46,045 nt of DNA from Methylacidiphilales bacterium (GTDB lineage: Bacteria; Verrucomicrobiota; Verrucomicrobiia; Methylacidiphilales; UBA1321), in NCBI GenBank assembly GCA_026225555.1, contig JAMFSY010000076.1, forward strand, positions 1 to 46,045. Reading direction: 5' to 3'. The notes beneath the pieces are model-generated. The model was not told the DNA's origin, made no database searches, and was given only the letters and a program-made list of their open reading frames with translations. The translations under genes and the position numbers were made by a program. Shown piece after piece: positions 1-7,679 of this stretch (its first letter is position 1; each line of letters opens with the position of its first letter).

Positions 1-299
1 ACTGCCGCCGCCGGCGTGTCATAGGTGTGATAGGAAAGATCGGCCACGACGAGGGCACGCGTCTTGGCCCGGGCGACGGCGGCCACATGATGCCGCATCT
101 CGGCCAGAGTGACCTGGGTCGTATCAGGATAGCCAAGCACGACCATGCCGACCGAGTCGCCGACGAGGAGAATGGGCACGCCCGCTTCATCGAGCAGGCG
201 CGCGGTAGGGTAATCGTAAGCGGTCAGCGCGGGGATCTTTTCGCCACGCGATTTGGATTCACGAATCCAGGCGGGAGTAATTTTGGAAGAGGGTTCCAC
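1..299 (-). CDS. panB: 3-methyl-2-oxobutanoate hydroxymethyltransferase, N-terminal part
   Basis: Transfers a hydroxymethyl group from methylene-tetrahydrofolate to 2-oxoisovalerate to make ketopantoate, the first committed step of pantothenate synthesis in the cytoplasm. About 99 residues are visible; the window edge cuts off the rest. The minus-strand translation has the PanB hallmarks in order: IPALTAYDYPTARLLDEAG, then LLVGDSVGMVVLGY (the VGDS aspartate binds the metal), then TRALVVADLSYHTY. An in-frame TAG lies about 12 codons upstream and no in-frame ATG follows it, so GTG at 299 is the best start; no clear ribosome binding site is visible. It follows folK on the same strand, separated by about 170 bases that hold a hairpin and a repeat copy. 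Family assignment is secure; the exact start is inferred. Confidence 0.92.
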   Translation of the reverse strand, partial: MEPSSKITPAWIRESKSRGEKIPALTAYDYPTARLLDEAGVPILLVGDSVGMVVLGYPDTTQVTLAEMRHHVAAVARAKTRALVVADLSYHTYDTPAAA

Positions 300-409
300 C
301 GCAACAGCGTACCACAGCAGAGCGGTGGCATTCTAACAAAAGCCGGAAGACTTGCCATAATTACGCCGGCCAGACCGTTTTTTGATGCGGTTGTCGCACT
401 TTTTTCCCT

Positions 410-430
410 GTCATCCTGAGCTTCTAGAAG
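410..430 (+). repeat. Degenerate copy of the TCATCCTGAG intergenic repeat
   Basis: The sequence GTCATCCTGAGCTTC followed by a decayed tail lies between panB and folK. It matches the first 13-14 bases of the arms of the perfect inverted repeat at 24,580-24,665 and the copy at 39,500. All three copies are intergenic. It has no coding potential of its own. Confidence 0.55.
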
Positions 431-449
431 GACAGAGAGGATTTTAGTC

Positions 450-471
450 GGACGGCAAAGGATTGCCGTCC
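450..471 (-). terminator. Strong hairpin directly after folK
   Basis: GGACGGCAA and TTGCCGTCC form a perfect 9-bp stem with a four-base loop, abutting the folK stop codon (472-474). On the minus strand it is followed by an A/T-rich but not T-run sequence, so it could be a weak terminator or an mRNA-stabilising structure between folK and panB. The stem is seen directly; the function is inferred. Confidence 0.5.
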
Positions 472-939
472 TTACCCTAAAAGTTCGCGCACCGTCTTGC
501 TCTGGCCGGGTAAAATCAGATCGGGCCGCAGGTGGGAAAGCGGCTCGAGAACAAACCGCCGTTGGATCGCGCGCGGATGAGGAATGACCAGATCCGGTTC
601 CTGGAGGCTCAGATCACCGTAGTAAATGATGTCCAGGTCGAGCGGGCGCGGCGAATTGATCTCCCGCTCGGCAGGCCGGCCCCGGCTGGTTTCAAAGGCC
701 TGGAGACGTCGCAGCAACTCGCGCGGAGGCATGACTTCCGGATCAAGACTGATCTCCGCAACGGCGTTGAGGAATAGGGGTGAACCGGGCGGGCAATCGA
801 CGGGAGCCGTTTCCATCCGGGGCGATTCATGGACTTGGCCCTGAAAAGCAAAAGAACGCAGGAAGGAAATTCCTGCGTTCAATTCGGCGTGGCGATCCCC
901 CAGGTTGGAGCCTAGGGCGATGCCGACGGGAACGATCAT
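472..939 (-). CDS. folK: 2-amino-4-hydroxy-6-hydroxymethyldihydropteridine diphosphokinase (HPPK)
   Basis: Transfers pyrophosphate from ATP to 6-hydroxymethyl-7,8-dihydropterin in folate synthesis. About 155 residues, the normal size for a monofunctional HPPK. Diagnostic parts are the N-terminal ALGSNLGDR (pterin/ATP loop), the central FLNAVAEISL, the signature RPLDLDIIYYGD with metal-binding Asp residues, and LVIPHPRAIQRRFVLEPL near the end. A TTG at 954 would add five residues, but the ATG at 939 gives the expected IVPVGIALGSN start and lies outside the upstream terminator hairpin, so I prefer it. It lies between the rplT operon and panB; folate and pantothenate genes are often neighbours because PanB uses a folate cofactor. 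Confidence 0.93.
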   Translation of the reverse strand: MIVPVGIALGSNLGDRHAELNAGISFLRSFAFQGQVHESPRMETAPVDCPPGSPLFLNAVAEISLDPEVMPPRELLRRLQAFETSRGRPAEREINSPRPLDLDIIYYGDLSLQEPDLVIPHPRAIQRRFVLEPLSHLRPDLILPGQSKTVRELLG

Positions 940-948
940 GCTCAAAAC

Positions 949-1006
949 AACCAAGCCGGTCTTTCGACAGGCTTGGGTTGACGGAGGGCTATCTGACCGC
1001 CCTCCG
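949..1006 (-). terminator. Double hairpin terminating the thrS-infC-rpmI-rplT operon
   Basis: Just after the rplT stop, CGGAGGGC (982-989) and GCCCTCCG (999-1006) form a perfect 8-bp stem. A second stem pairs 951-957 (CCAAGCC) with 970-976 (GGCTTGG). Read on the minus strand, the second hairpin is followed by TTGTTTTG, which fits a Rho-independent terminator. It lies just upstream of the folK ATG. Confidence 0.65.
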
Positions 1007-1013
1007 CAGAAGG

Positions 1014-1364
1014 TTAGGCCTTCTTGATGCTCTGGACGATCGCGGCGAAAGCCTGGGGCTCATTCACGGCGAGGTCGGCGAGGATCTTGCGATCGATATC
1101 GACCTTGGCCTTGGTCAGGGCTTCGATGAAGCGGCTGTAGGTCAGGTCGAAGGTACGGACGGCCGCATTGATGCGGACAACCCAGAGGTTGCGGAAGTTG
1201 CGCTTGCGGGCCTTGCGATCGCGGTAGGACCAGTACTGGCCCTTCATGGTGGCGTCCTTGGCGTAGCGGAAAAGTTTGCTGCGGCGGCCGCGGTAACCTT
1301 TGGCTTTTTGGATGACGCGTTTGCGGCGTTCGCGTGAGGCGGGTGCGTTGGTGGCTCTTGGCAT
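1014..1364 (-). CDS. rplT: 50S ribosomal protein L20
   Basis: A 116-residue basic protein that binds 23S rRNA early in large-subunit assembly. Starts MPRATNAPASRERRKRV and continues with the conserved KAKGYRGRRSKLFRYAKDA and WVVRINAAVR segments; full length. A strong ribosome binding site (AGGAGA) sits 5 bases before the ATG. It is the last gene of the infC-rpmI-rplT translation operon and is followed directly by the double hairpin at 949-1006. In other bacteria L20 feeds back on operon translation; no obvious L20-binding leader is visible here. Confidence 0.97.
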   Translation of the reverse strand: MPRATNAPASRERRKRVIQKAKGYRGRRSKLFRYAKDATMKGQYWSYRDRKARKRNFRNLWVVRINAAVRTFDLTYSRFIEALTKAKVDIDRKILADLAVNEPQAFAAIVQSIKKA

Positions 1365-1380
1365 GGGGATCTCCTAAATT

Positions 1381-1590
1381 TTAAGCGAACGGCAGATTGG
1401 CCTTGATCCGATACTCATCGGTCTTGTCGATCTGTTTCATCTTGGCGAGGTGACGCTTGCGCTTGCGGTTCTTGCTACCGGCAAGATGGCGGCGCCCGGA
1501 TTGGGACGCAAGAATTTTGCCGGTTCCAGTGACCTTGAAGCGTTTGGCAACGGCCTTCTTGGTTTTACGGCGGGCGATAGATTTGGGCAT
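1381..1590 (-). CDS. rpmI: 50S ribosomal protein L35
   Basis: A 69-residue highly basic protein of the large subunit. Starts MPKSIARRKTKKAVAKRF and contains the L35-typical RHLAGSKNRKRKRHLAKM segment. Length is normal. It lies between infC and rplT with gaps of 35 and 16 bases, the usual gene order, so the three are surely co-transcribed. No clear Shine-Dalgarno precedes this ATG, suggesting translation coupled to the upstream gene. Confidence 0.96.
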   Translation of the reverse strand: MPKSIARRKTKKAVAKRFKVTGTGKILASQSGRRHLAGSKNRKRKRHLAKMKQIDKTDEYRIKANLPFA

Positions 1591-1625
1591 ACGATTATTT
1601 TTTGCGCTCGAAACGAGTGGCAGGC

Positions 1626-2243
1626 CTAGTGAGAGCCGTTGCCGTTTTCAGGCGCGGAATCCAGGGACTCCTCCTCCTGAGCGGGTTCATCCTCTTCGGA
1701 GAACTTGCGCACCCTTTTTCGAGCGGGGAGTGGTGATAGCATCAAATTGATACTTTTGCCAATTAATTTCGGTTCAGTATCGGCAAGACCGATCTGGCTG
1801 AGGTCGGCGCGCATGCGGCGGATGAGGTTCATGCCGATGTCCTGGTGCATCATTTCGCGACCGCGGAACTTCAGTTGGAGCTTCACCTTCATGCCCTTCC
1901 ACATGAATTCTTCAGCATGGCGCATCTTCACGCCGTAGTCATGCTCGTCGATGTTCATGTGGAAATTAAGCTCCTTCAGCTTGGTCGCTGTGGAGTTCTT
2001 TTTCGTGTCCTTCTCCTTCTTGGCCAGGTTATAGAGATACTTCCCGTAATCGAGGATCTTACAGACAGGAGGATTGGCGGCGGGGTTGACCTCAACCAGA
2101 TCGAGTCCACGTTTGCGCGCCTCCGTCATGGCCTCGGCCAATCCCATGATGCCAAGGGATTTGCTGTCCTCGTCGATGATGACGAGAACTTCGCGGGCGC
2201 GAATTTTGTTATTGGCGCGGATGAAGGATTTGTGGATAGCGAT
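1626..2243 (-). CDS. infC: Translation initiation factor IF-3
   Basis: Binds the 30S subunit and checks the start codon and initiator tRNA. The N-terminal domain reads NNKIRAREVLVIIDEDS, then GIMGLAEAM; the linker and C-terminal domain follow (KELNFHMNIDEHDYGVKM, KLQLKFRGREMMH). The only ATG in frame (2147) would remove the conserved NKIRAREV part, so the true start lies upstream, where only ATT (2246) or ATC (2243, 2237) codons exist just after a GAGG. An in-frame TGA further upstream closes the frame. AUU/AUC starts are known for infC in other bacteria as part of self-regulation. I chose ATC 2243 for its spacing of four bases from GAGG; the exact codon is uncertain. An acidic tail ends the protein. 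thrS lies 55 bases upstream. Confidence 0.93.
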   Translation of the reverse strand: MAIHKSFIRANNKIRAREVLVIIDEDSKSLGIMGLAEAMTEARKRGLDLVEVNPAANPPVCKILDYGKYLYNLAKKEKDTKKNSTATKLKELNFHMNIDEHDYGVKMRHAEEFMWKGMKVKLQLKFRGREMMHQDIGMNLIRRMRADLSQIGLADTEPKLIGKSINLMLSPLPARKRVRKFSEEDEPAQEEESLDSAPENGNGSH

Positions 2244-2298
2244 AATGCCTCTCAGGTTTTGGTTGGACGAGCCGCCGCGTGCATGCAGGAAAAATCAA

Positions 2299-4134
2299 TC
2301 ACAGCGAACGCTGTGAAATTTCTTCGAGCAGCTGATGAAAGAAGTCGGGCCATGGCTTGGCCTCGGGGGCGGTTAGTTTTCGGCTGCGCACGGATACTTG
2401 TTCACTCTGGGATTCTCTTTCACCAAGTGTTAATATATAGGGGACCTTGGCGAGCTCCGCAAGGCGAATTTTGGCTCCCAATTTCTCTCGGGAATCGTCC
2501 AGGGTCACCCGGACGTCTTTTTCCTTAAGTTCCCTTTCCAATCGCTGGGCGTACTCGTTTTGAGCCTCGGTCACCGTCAGTAACCGCACCTGCTCCGGCG
2601 CGAGCCAGACCGGGAAGGAACCGGCAAAGTGCTCAATCAAACAACCGATGAATCGCTCCATGCTGCCGAAGGGCGCGCGATGGATCATGACGGGCCGGTG
2701 CTCCTTGCCATCCGAGCCGGTGTAGCTGAGATCGAAGCGGATCGGCAGGTTGTAATCGACCTGCACGGTTCCGAGCTGCCATTCGCGGCCCAGGACATCC
2801 TTGACCACGAAATCGATCTTCGGGCCATAGAAAGCAGCCTCGCCCGGCTCTTCCGAGAAGGGCACGCCCAGGCTCGCGGCGGCGGCGCGGCAGGCGGCTT
2901 CGGCCTTGTCCCAGTTCGCGGGATCGCCGGTATACTTGGCGCTATCGGGATCGCGCAGGCCGACCCGCACGCGATAATCCTTCATGCCTAGAGTTTCGAA
3001 GACTTTCTTTACGAGACCGAGACAGCCGAGCACTTCCTGCGGCACTTGCTCCTCGGTGCAGAAGAGATGCGCGTCATCCTGGGTGAAGGCGCGGACGCGG
3101 GTCATGCCGCCGAGCTCACCCGATTGTTCCCAACGATAAACGGTGCCGAATTCGGCGAGGCGGATCGGCAGGTCGCGGTACGAATGTTTCTGGCTCGAGA
3201 AAATCTTGATGTGATGCGGGCAATTCATCGGCTTGAGCATGTAGCCGTTGATTTCGCCGCTATCTAATTTGTTGGAGAGTTCCGCGCAGGTGCAGCCTTC
3301 CTTGGCCAACTGGTCCAACGTCTCGCGCTCCACGATGGGTGGATATTGCGAATCCTTGTAGTAAGGGAAATGGCCGCTGGTTCGGTAAAGCCCGAGCTTA
3401 CCGATATGCGGCGTGAAGACCTGGCTGTAGCCCTGGCGGGTCAATTCCTTGCTGATGAAGTTCTGCAATTCCTGGCGGACGATCGCGCCGTTGGGCGTCC
3501 AAAGCACGAGCCCCTGCCCGACTTCATCGTCGATGTGGAAGAGACGCAGGTCGCGGCCCAGCTTGCGGTGGTCGCGCTTTTTGGCCTCTTCGATCAGGTT
3601 GAAATGGGCTTCCATCTCGGTCTTGTTCTTGAAGGCGGTGCCGTAGATGCGCTGGAGCTGCGGGTTCTTTTCGTCGCCCAGGTAGTAACTGCTGGAGACG
3701 TGGGTGAGCTTGAACGCGCCGACGTTGCCGGTGCGCATGACGTGCGGCCCGGCGCAGAGATCGACGAAATCACCATTGGTGTAGAGCGAAATTTCGTCGT
3801 CCTCGGGAATGCGGCTGAGGATATCGAGCTTGAACTTGCTGGGTGTGGGGCGTTCGCTCAACGCGGCCAGCCGGCCCGATTCGCCAAGCTTGATCGCCTC
3901 ATCGCGCGAGATCGTGGAGCGAACGAAAGTCTGGTTGGCCTTGGTGACCGCCTTCATCTCCGCCTCGATGCGCTCGAAATCGGCAGGCGAAATGCGGTGG
4001 GGCAGGTCGACATCGTAATAAAAACCGCTCTCCACCGGAGGACCGGCGGCAAGCTGGGCCTCGGGCCAAAGTTTAAGTAAAGCGGTCGCCAGCACGTGGG
4101 CGGCGGAATGGCGGATACGTTCGAGATCGGTCAT
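2299..4134 (-). CDS. thrS: Threonine-tRNA ligase lacking the TGS domain
   Basis: Charges tRNA-Thr in the cytoplasm. From the ATG at 4134 the protein has about 611 residues. It begins MTDLERIRHSAAHVL, which is already the editing domain (HSAAH, later CAGPH). The class II core follows: AKKRDHRKLGRDLRLFH, the zinc-site segment LKPMNCPHHIKIF, motif 2 VYRWEQSGELGGMTRVR, DDAHLFCTEEQ, and motif 3 HRAPFGSMERFIGCL, then the anticodon-binding domain. An insert of roughly 20-25 residues with two close cysteines (GCTCAEL) precedes the zinc segment. The usual N-terminal TGS domain (about 60 residues) is missing, and there is no room for it: the frame closes just above a TTG at 4176, and the upstream gene ends at 4279. 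Lead gene of the thrS-infC-rpmI-rplT operon. Confidence 0.95.
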   Translation of the reverse strand: MTDLERIRHSAAHVLATALLKLWPEAQLAAGPPVESGFYYDVDLPHRISPADFERIEAEMKAVTKANQTFVRSTISRDEAIKLGESGRLAALSERPTPSKFKLDILSRIPEDDEISLYTNGDFVDLCAGPHVMRTGNVGAFKLTHVSSSYYLGDEKNPQLQRIYGTAFKNKTEMEAHFNLIEEAKKRDHRKLGRDLRLFHIDDEVGQGLVLWTPNGAIVRQELQNFISKELTRQGYSQVFTPHIGKLGLYRTSGHFPYYKDSQYPPIVERETLDQLAKEGCTCAELSNKLDSGEINGYMLKPMNCPHHIKIFSSQKHSYRDLPIRLAEFGTVYRWEQSGELGGMTRVRAFTQDDAHLFCTEEQVPQEVLGCLGLVKKVFETLGMKDYRVRVGLRDPDSAKYTGDPANWDKAEAACRAAAASLGVPFSEEPGEAAFYGPKIDFVVKDVLGREWQLGTVQVDYNLPIRFDLSYTGSDGKEHRPVMIHRAPFGSMERFIGCLIEHFAGSFPVWLAPEQVRLLTVTEAQNEYAQRLERELKEKDVRVTLDDSREKLGAKIRLAELAKVPYILTLGERESQSEQVSVRSRKLTAPEAKPWPDFFHQLLEEISQRSL

Positions 4135-4278
4135 GAGAGGAAGGGATAAAATCGCTGGTTCGCGGTCGTTTGGCAACTCCTGCGGAGGTCAGTAAGCAGA
4201 TTCCTTTTCCAGTTCCCTTAAGCTCAGCCTAATGCGGATCCGCTTCAGAACTCGGAATGGCTTCTATAGAACAAGAAA

Positions 4279-4722
4279 TCACTCGTTAGGTATATCGTCC
4301 GAGGTACCGAAGATTTTGTCAGGCCCGGCGGAGACGACATGGATTTCAGAATCCGAAACGAAGGTGATGCGGAAAGGCGTTCCCCACGGATCGATCATCT
4401 CACGATTCGCGTTCATCTGTGATTTCTTGAGCGAGACAAATTCAATTTTTCGCGGATTATCCCCGGAGAGAAAAGCAAAGAGGCGATAATTCTCGGAAGC
4501 CGGGGGAAGCATTCCGTACTCCTTGGCATAGTCCTTGGAGGCCATCGTAATGGCGCCCATTTCGAGGGAAGCCTCTGACCGATGCGCCATGAGAAGCGGC
4601 CCTCCTCTTCCGCCAAAGAAGACCAACGCGAAGAGCGTGACGAGACCATAGAATGCGAGCCGGACGATCCAGACCACACCTTTCAGGGGCGTCCGGTACT
4701 TGGGGAAGTCCTCGATTTTCAT
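4279..4722 (-). CDS. Membrane-anchored protein with GspG-like C-terminal motif
   Basis: 147 residues. One membrane segment at about residues 18-37 (WIVRLAFYGLVTLFALVFFG), then a periplasmic part ending in a pattern typical of type II secretion pseudopilin GspG C-termini: DPWGTPFRI, then VVSAGPDKIFGTSDDI. It lacks the N-terminal GFTLIE prepilin-peptidase site, so it should not be processed as a true pseudopilin. It lies four bases downstream of the AsmA-like gene on the same strand, so the two probably form an operon. Function unknown; the GspG resemblance is to the calcium-binding C-terminal loop only. Confidence 0.75.
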   Translation of the reverse strand: MKIEDFPKYRTPLKGVVWIVRLAFYGLVTLFALVFFGGRGGPLLMAHRSEASLEMGAITMASKDYAKEYGMLPPASENYRLFAFLSGDNPRKIEFVSLKKSQMNANREMIDPWGTPFRITFVSDSEIHVVSAGPDKIFGTSDDIPNE

Positions 4723-4726
4723 CCGC

Positions 4727-7087
4727 TCACAAATTCCGCGGCGACCACTTTACATTCTTCATCGGGCCGCTGCCGTGGAATTCGAAGATCTTGCTGATCG
4801 GATAAAGCAGGATCCCAAACATCGCGTTGGCGTTCACCCGCATGTTGAGATCCACATTATCGCCGACGAAATTGTAATTCCCGGTGCCGATCAGCGCCAG
4901 GGTCTCGCTGCTGATATGGAGATCGTCCGTTTGGATGAAACCCTTGTCCGCCGTGAAGTGTGCGTGCGCGGCATCGGCAGCGGAGAAGCCGGGAATGAGC
5001 GGCGTCAGGGAACCGAGCAGCGGAATCTGCGTAATATCGCCATTCTCGATTTTCACTTCGCCGCCGCCCTTCATGCTCGTCATGTTGCCGATCGTGCCGG
5101 TGAAGTGGGCGCTCGTGGCGAGTTGGCCAGTCGATTTTCCATAATTGAAAACACGCACCATGAACTTCTTGAAGTTGACCTTCGCCAAATTGAGATCAAG
5201 CGAGTAAGCGGCGGGTGTCTGCCGCAAATCCATATCGATCACGCCGGTAAGCGTGCCGTCATAAAAGCCGCAGGGCTTCATGTTGACCGTCAGTTGCCGG
5301 TTCTTGAAAACGAGCGTGCCATTGGGATTCTCGAAGTTGAACGGCACATGGAAGAGCGTCCACTCCATCGTCGTCTTCGCATCCACATCCACGAGCAAAT
5401 CGGTATCGAGGTCCTTCTTCTCGCTCTCGAGATCGACCTTGCCGTTGGCGTGAATCAGTGGCGGATGCTGGAAATGGTAAGGCTTCGTGTACTCGGTGAA
5501 CTTCGGCCCCATGATCGGCGCAACTTCCGCGACGTTGAGCTGCGTGACGAGATTATGCAGCTCGACCGAGCGGTTCTTGAAATCGTAGACGATTCCCCCG
5601 GCCCCCTTCCCCTCCGGGCGATGGACCTCGAGATCGGGCAGGTTCAACTTTGAGTCGGCGAAAGTGAAATCGGAGGTGGCCGTATCGAAGGCAGCCGTCT
5701 TGTAGGCGAATTTGCCCGCGTTCATTTTTCCGGTCACGCTCCAGGCGTCGGTCTTCAACGCGCTGCCGGTCGCGCTCGCCTCGATTTTCGGGCCGCCCTC
5801 CGCGAACGAGCAGCTCCCGAGAAACTTGTCCATCCCCTCCCCGAACACACCCTTCAGGATGGTCGGATCGAGATTGGAAGTAATCTTCGCGTTCATGGTC
5901 GGTGGGGCTTTGGTGGAATCAAAAAACATTTCCAGGTCAATATTGCCCGCCGCGCCCGCGATCTTCAGCCCGGGGACCAGCAGCCGCTTGCCGTCATACG
6001 CCACCGGAACGCTAAGCCGCGAAAACGAGACGTTATTGAAGGTGAAATCGCGCCAATCGAGATCGGCCTGAACGTCGGTGTGAACACCTTGATGCAGATC
6101 GAAAAGAATCCGCCCCGTCATGCCGGGAGAGTTGTAGGGAAAATCAAGCATGCCGAGCGCCCGTCCCAGCGGCCCCGGAAAAGCCGGAGCCAGCGACGTA
6201 AAATCCATCGACGAGGTGAACTGGAGCTCCGCCGAATGTTCATCGAGGTTCCATTCGCCATAGGCCGTAAGCTCGCCCCGTTGTAGGCCGATCTTGAAAT
6301 CGCTCAAATCGACGATGCCGTCATTGAGGCTGCCGTGAATCGAAAGCTCGGCCACCGGTGCGGAACGCCAGGTCAGATTCTCGCTTTCCAGGGCGAAGTT
6401 CGCGAGACCCGCGCCGAGGTTATGCGTATAGGCCTCGAATTCCAGGTCGACATTGATGGGCCGCTCGGTGCCCACGTCATCAACCGCCTTCAGCACGGAA
6501 TCCCAGACCGCCTGCCGTTGCTTGATTTGCTCCGGCGTCGGCGTGGGCGCCTTGGAGAAACCATCGTTGTGGATGGTCCCGCGTATGGAGAGCGCAAGAT
6601 TGAGGAAACGGGCCTGGGCGTTCTGGATCTTGATGTCCCGGCCGTTGAAGGAGACGTCGGCGTTGACCTCGCGAAACTCGGCGGCTTCGTCACCGATGGG
6701 ATAGCGCACGACGGCATTGGAGATGCCTGCGCTATCGATCAGGCCGCGGCCACGCCACCAGTCGAACCATGCTATGCTGACGCGGGCCTCGTCCACCTGA
6801 AGCAGGACGCTCTGTCGACCCGCATCCCGGTACACCGTCACCCGCTCCGCCAAAATCGAGCCGGTGGCGTCGAGGAGAAAGCGGTCCACCGAGATGGGAA
6901 ACGGAAATACATGCCGCGCCTCGATCGCGCTCATCAGATAATTCTTGGCCGACCCCGGCAGGCCAAAAATGCGCAGCCAGAGAAAAGTCACGAAGAGCAG
7001 GACGAAGAGAGCGAAACCAATTCTCGCGCAAAATCGCCGGAGAAACTTGCGGCGCGGTTTGGCGGGGCTGGGGTTGAATCGGCTCAT
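4727..7087 (-). CDS. AsmA-like / YhdP-type envelope protein
   Basis: 786 residues. A basic start (KPRRKFLRRFCARIG) is followed by one transmembrane helix at about residues 25-45. A long beta-rich periplasmic region follows, with repeated short patterns (GNIDLEMFF, GGIVYDFKNRSVELHNL, GTLTGVIDMDLRQTP) and an AsmA-like C-terminal region (GGGEVKIENGDITQIPLLG, ALIGTGNYNFVGDNVDLNM, FEFHGSGPMKNVKW). Proteins of this superfamily (AsmA, YhdP, TamB) are inner-membrane-anchored bridges linked to lipid transport or outer-membrane homeostasis in Gram-negative bacteria. Which branch this belongs to cannot be decided by eye. First gene of a pair with the GspG-like gene. Confidence 0.8.
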   Translation of the reverse strand: MSRFNPSPAKPRRKFLRRFCARIGFALFVLLFVTFLWLRIFGLPGSAKNYLMSAIEARHVFPFPISVDRFLLDATGSILAERVTVYRDAGRQSVLLQVDEARVSIAWFDWWRGRGLIDSAGISNAVVRYPIGDEAAEFREVNADVSFNGRDIKIQNAQARFLNLALSIRGTIHNDGFSKAPTPTPEQIKQRQAVWDSVLKAVDDVGTERPINVDLEFEAYTHNLGAGLANFALESENLTWRSAPVAELSIHGSLNDGIVDLSDFKIGLQRGELTAYGEWNLDEHSAELQFTSSMDFTSLAPAFPGPLGRALGMLDFPYNSPGMTGRILFDLHQGVHTDVQADLDWRDFTFNNVSFSRLSVPVAYDGKRLLVPGLKIAGAAGNIDLEMFFDSTKAPPTMNAKITSNLDPTILKGVFGEGMDKFLGSCSFAEGGPKIEASATGSALKTDAWSVTGKMNAGKFAYKTAAFDTATSDFTFADSKLNLPDLEVHRPEGKGAGGIVYDFKNRSVELHNLVTQLNVAEVAPIMGPKFTEYTKPYHFQHPPLIHANGKVDLESEKKDLDTDLLVDVDAKTTMEWTLFHVPFNFENPNGTLVFKNRQLTVNMKPCGFYDGTLTGVIDMDLRQTPAAYSLDLNLAKVNFKKFMVRVFNYGKSTGQLATSAHFTGTIGNMTSMKGGGEVKIENGDITQIPLLGSLTPLIPGFSAADAAHAHFTADKGFIQTDDLHISSETLALIGTGNYNFVGDNVDLNMRVNANAMFGILLYPISKIFEFHGSGPMKNVKWSPRNL

Positions 7088-7187
7088 GAAAACGATGCGG
7101 CGCGGCAGGAACCGCGAATCCAGTTTGCGCCATCGAGCGGGGAGTGTCGAACGATCTCTCTTCCCGGGATTGGGTCGGCCTGAAGTT

Positions 7188-7592
7188 CTATCTAATCAAA
7201 AAGGCCATGACGACAAACAGAGCATAAATGGTCGTGAACGCAGCCTGACACAAAGATAACGCGCAGATGGTTTCAAATCGTGAAAAAATTTCCCGGAAGA
7301 AGGAAAATGCGAAAAAGACCAGCACCACCGCCAGGACGATCCACGAAAGATGACCTATCCACCGCATGGTTAGAAATGGAACCGGCATCAGCGTCCTCTC
7401 GTAGGTACCGTCACTCATTTTCATTACCGGTCGTAAACCTTCAATGACCTTGTCGGTGGTGCGTTGAATCAACGGAATCGGAAGCGAAATCAGAAGCAGC
7501 ATCAAATAGGCGCCCATTACATTTATCTTTTTGATGCCCCAAGATTGCCCTTTAGAGTCTGCAGAATCAATGCTCCTCGGTTCGGTCAGCAC
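7188..7592 (-). CDS. Small membrane protein, unknown function
   Basis: I do not recognise a family. Three hydrophobic segments are visible, at about residues 25-42, 75-100 and 112-134, with a polar stretch (QRTTDKVIEGLRPVMKMSDG) between the first and second. The longest frame starts at a GTG (7592); an ATG at 7520 would start directly before the first membrane helix (MGAYLMLLLISLPIPL) and is also plausible. It stands alone: about 100 bases lie before the AsmA-like gene start, and it is divergent from the ABC transporter genes. Confidence 0.6.
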   Translation of the reverse strand: MLTEPRSIDSADSKGQSWGIKKINVMGAYLMLLLISLPIPLIQRTTDKVIEGLRPVMKMSDGTYERTLMPVPFLTMRWIGHLSWIVLAVVLVFFAFSFFREIFSRFETICALSLCQAAFTTIYALFVVMAFLIR

Positions 7593-7616
7593 GTCTCAAG
7601 CTGATACCCTACTCTC

Positions 7617-7635
7617 CTCCCGTCCTTCGCGGGAG
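7617..7635 (+). other. Hairpin in the leader of the ABC transporter genes
   Basis: CTCCCG and CGGGAG form a perfect 6-bp stem around a seven-base loop, about 45 bases upstream of the binding-protein ATG. It does not match any riboswitch consensus I can recall. It may be a regulatory leader structure or chance. Confidence 0.3.
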
Positions 7636-7679
7636 CTTGCCTTTTGCTCCGGTGGAGTTACAGATGCGGGAGCCGTTGC

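Noticed and set aside
3346-4080. 244-codon plus-strand frame over thrS
   Set aside because: Antisense shadow of a well-supported synthetase gene; no motif and atypical composition.
7593-7679. Possible riboswitch before the ABC transporter
   Set aside because: A hairpin exists but no conserved TPP, cobalamin, SAM or similar core could be matched.
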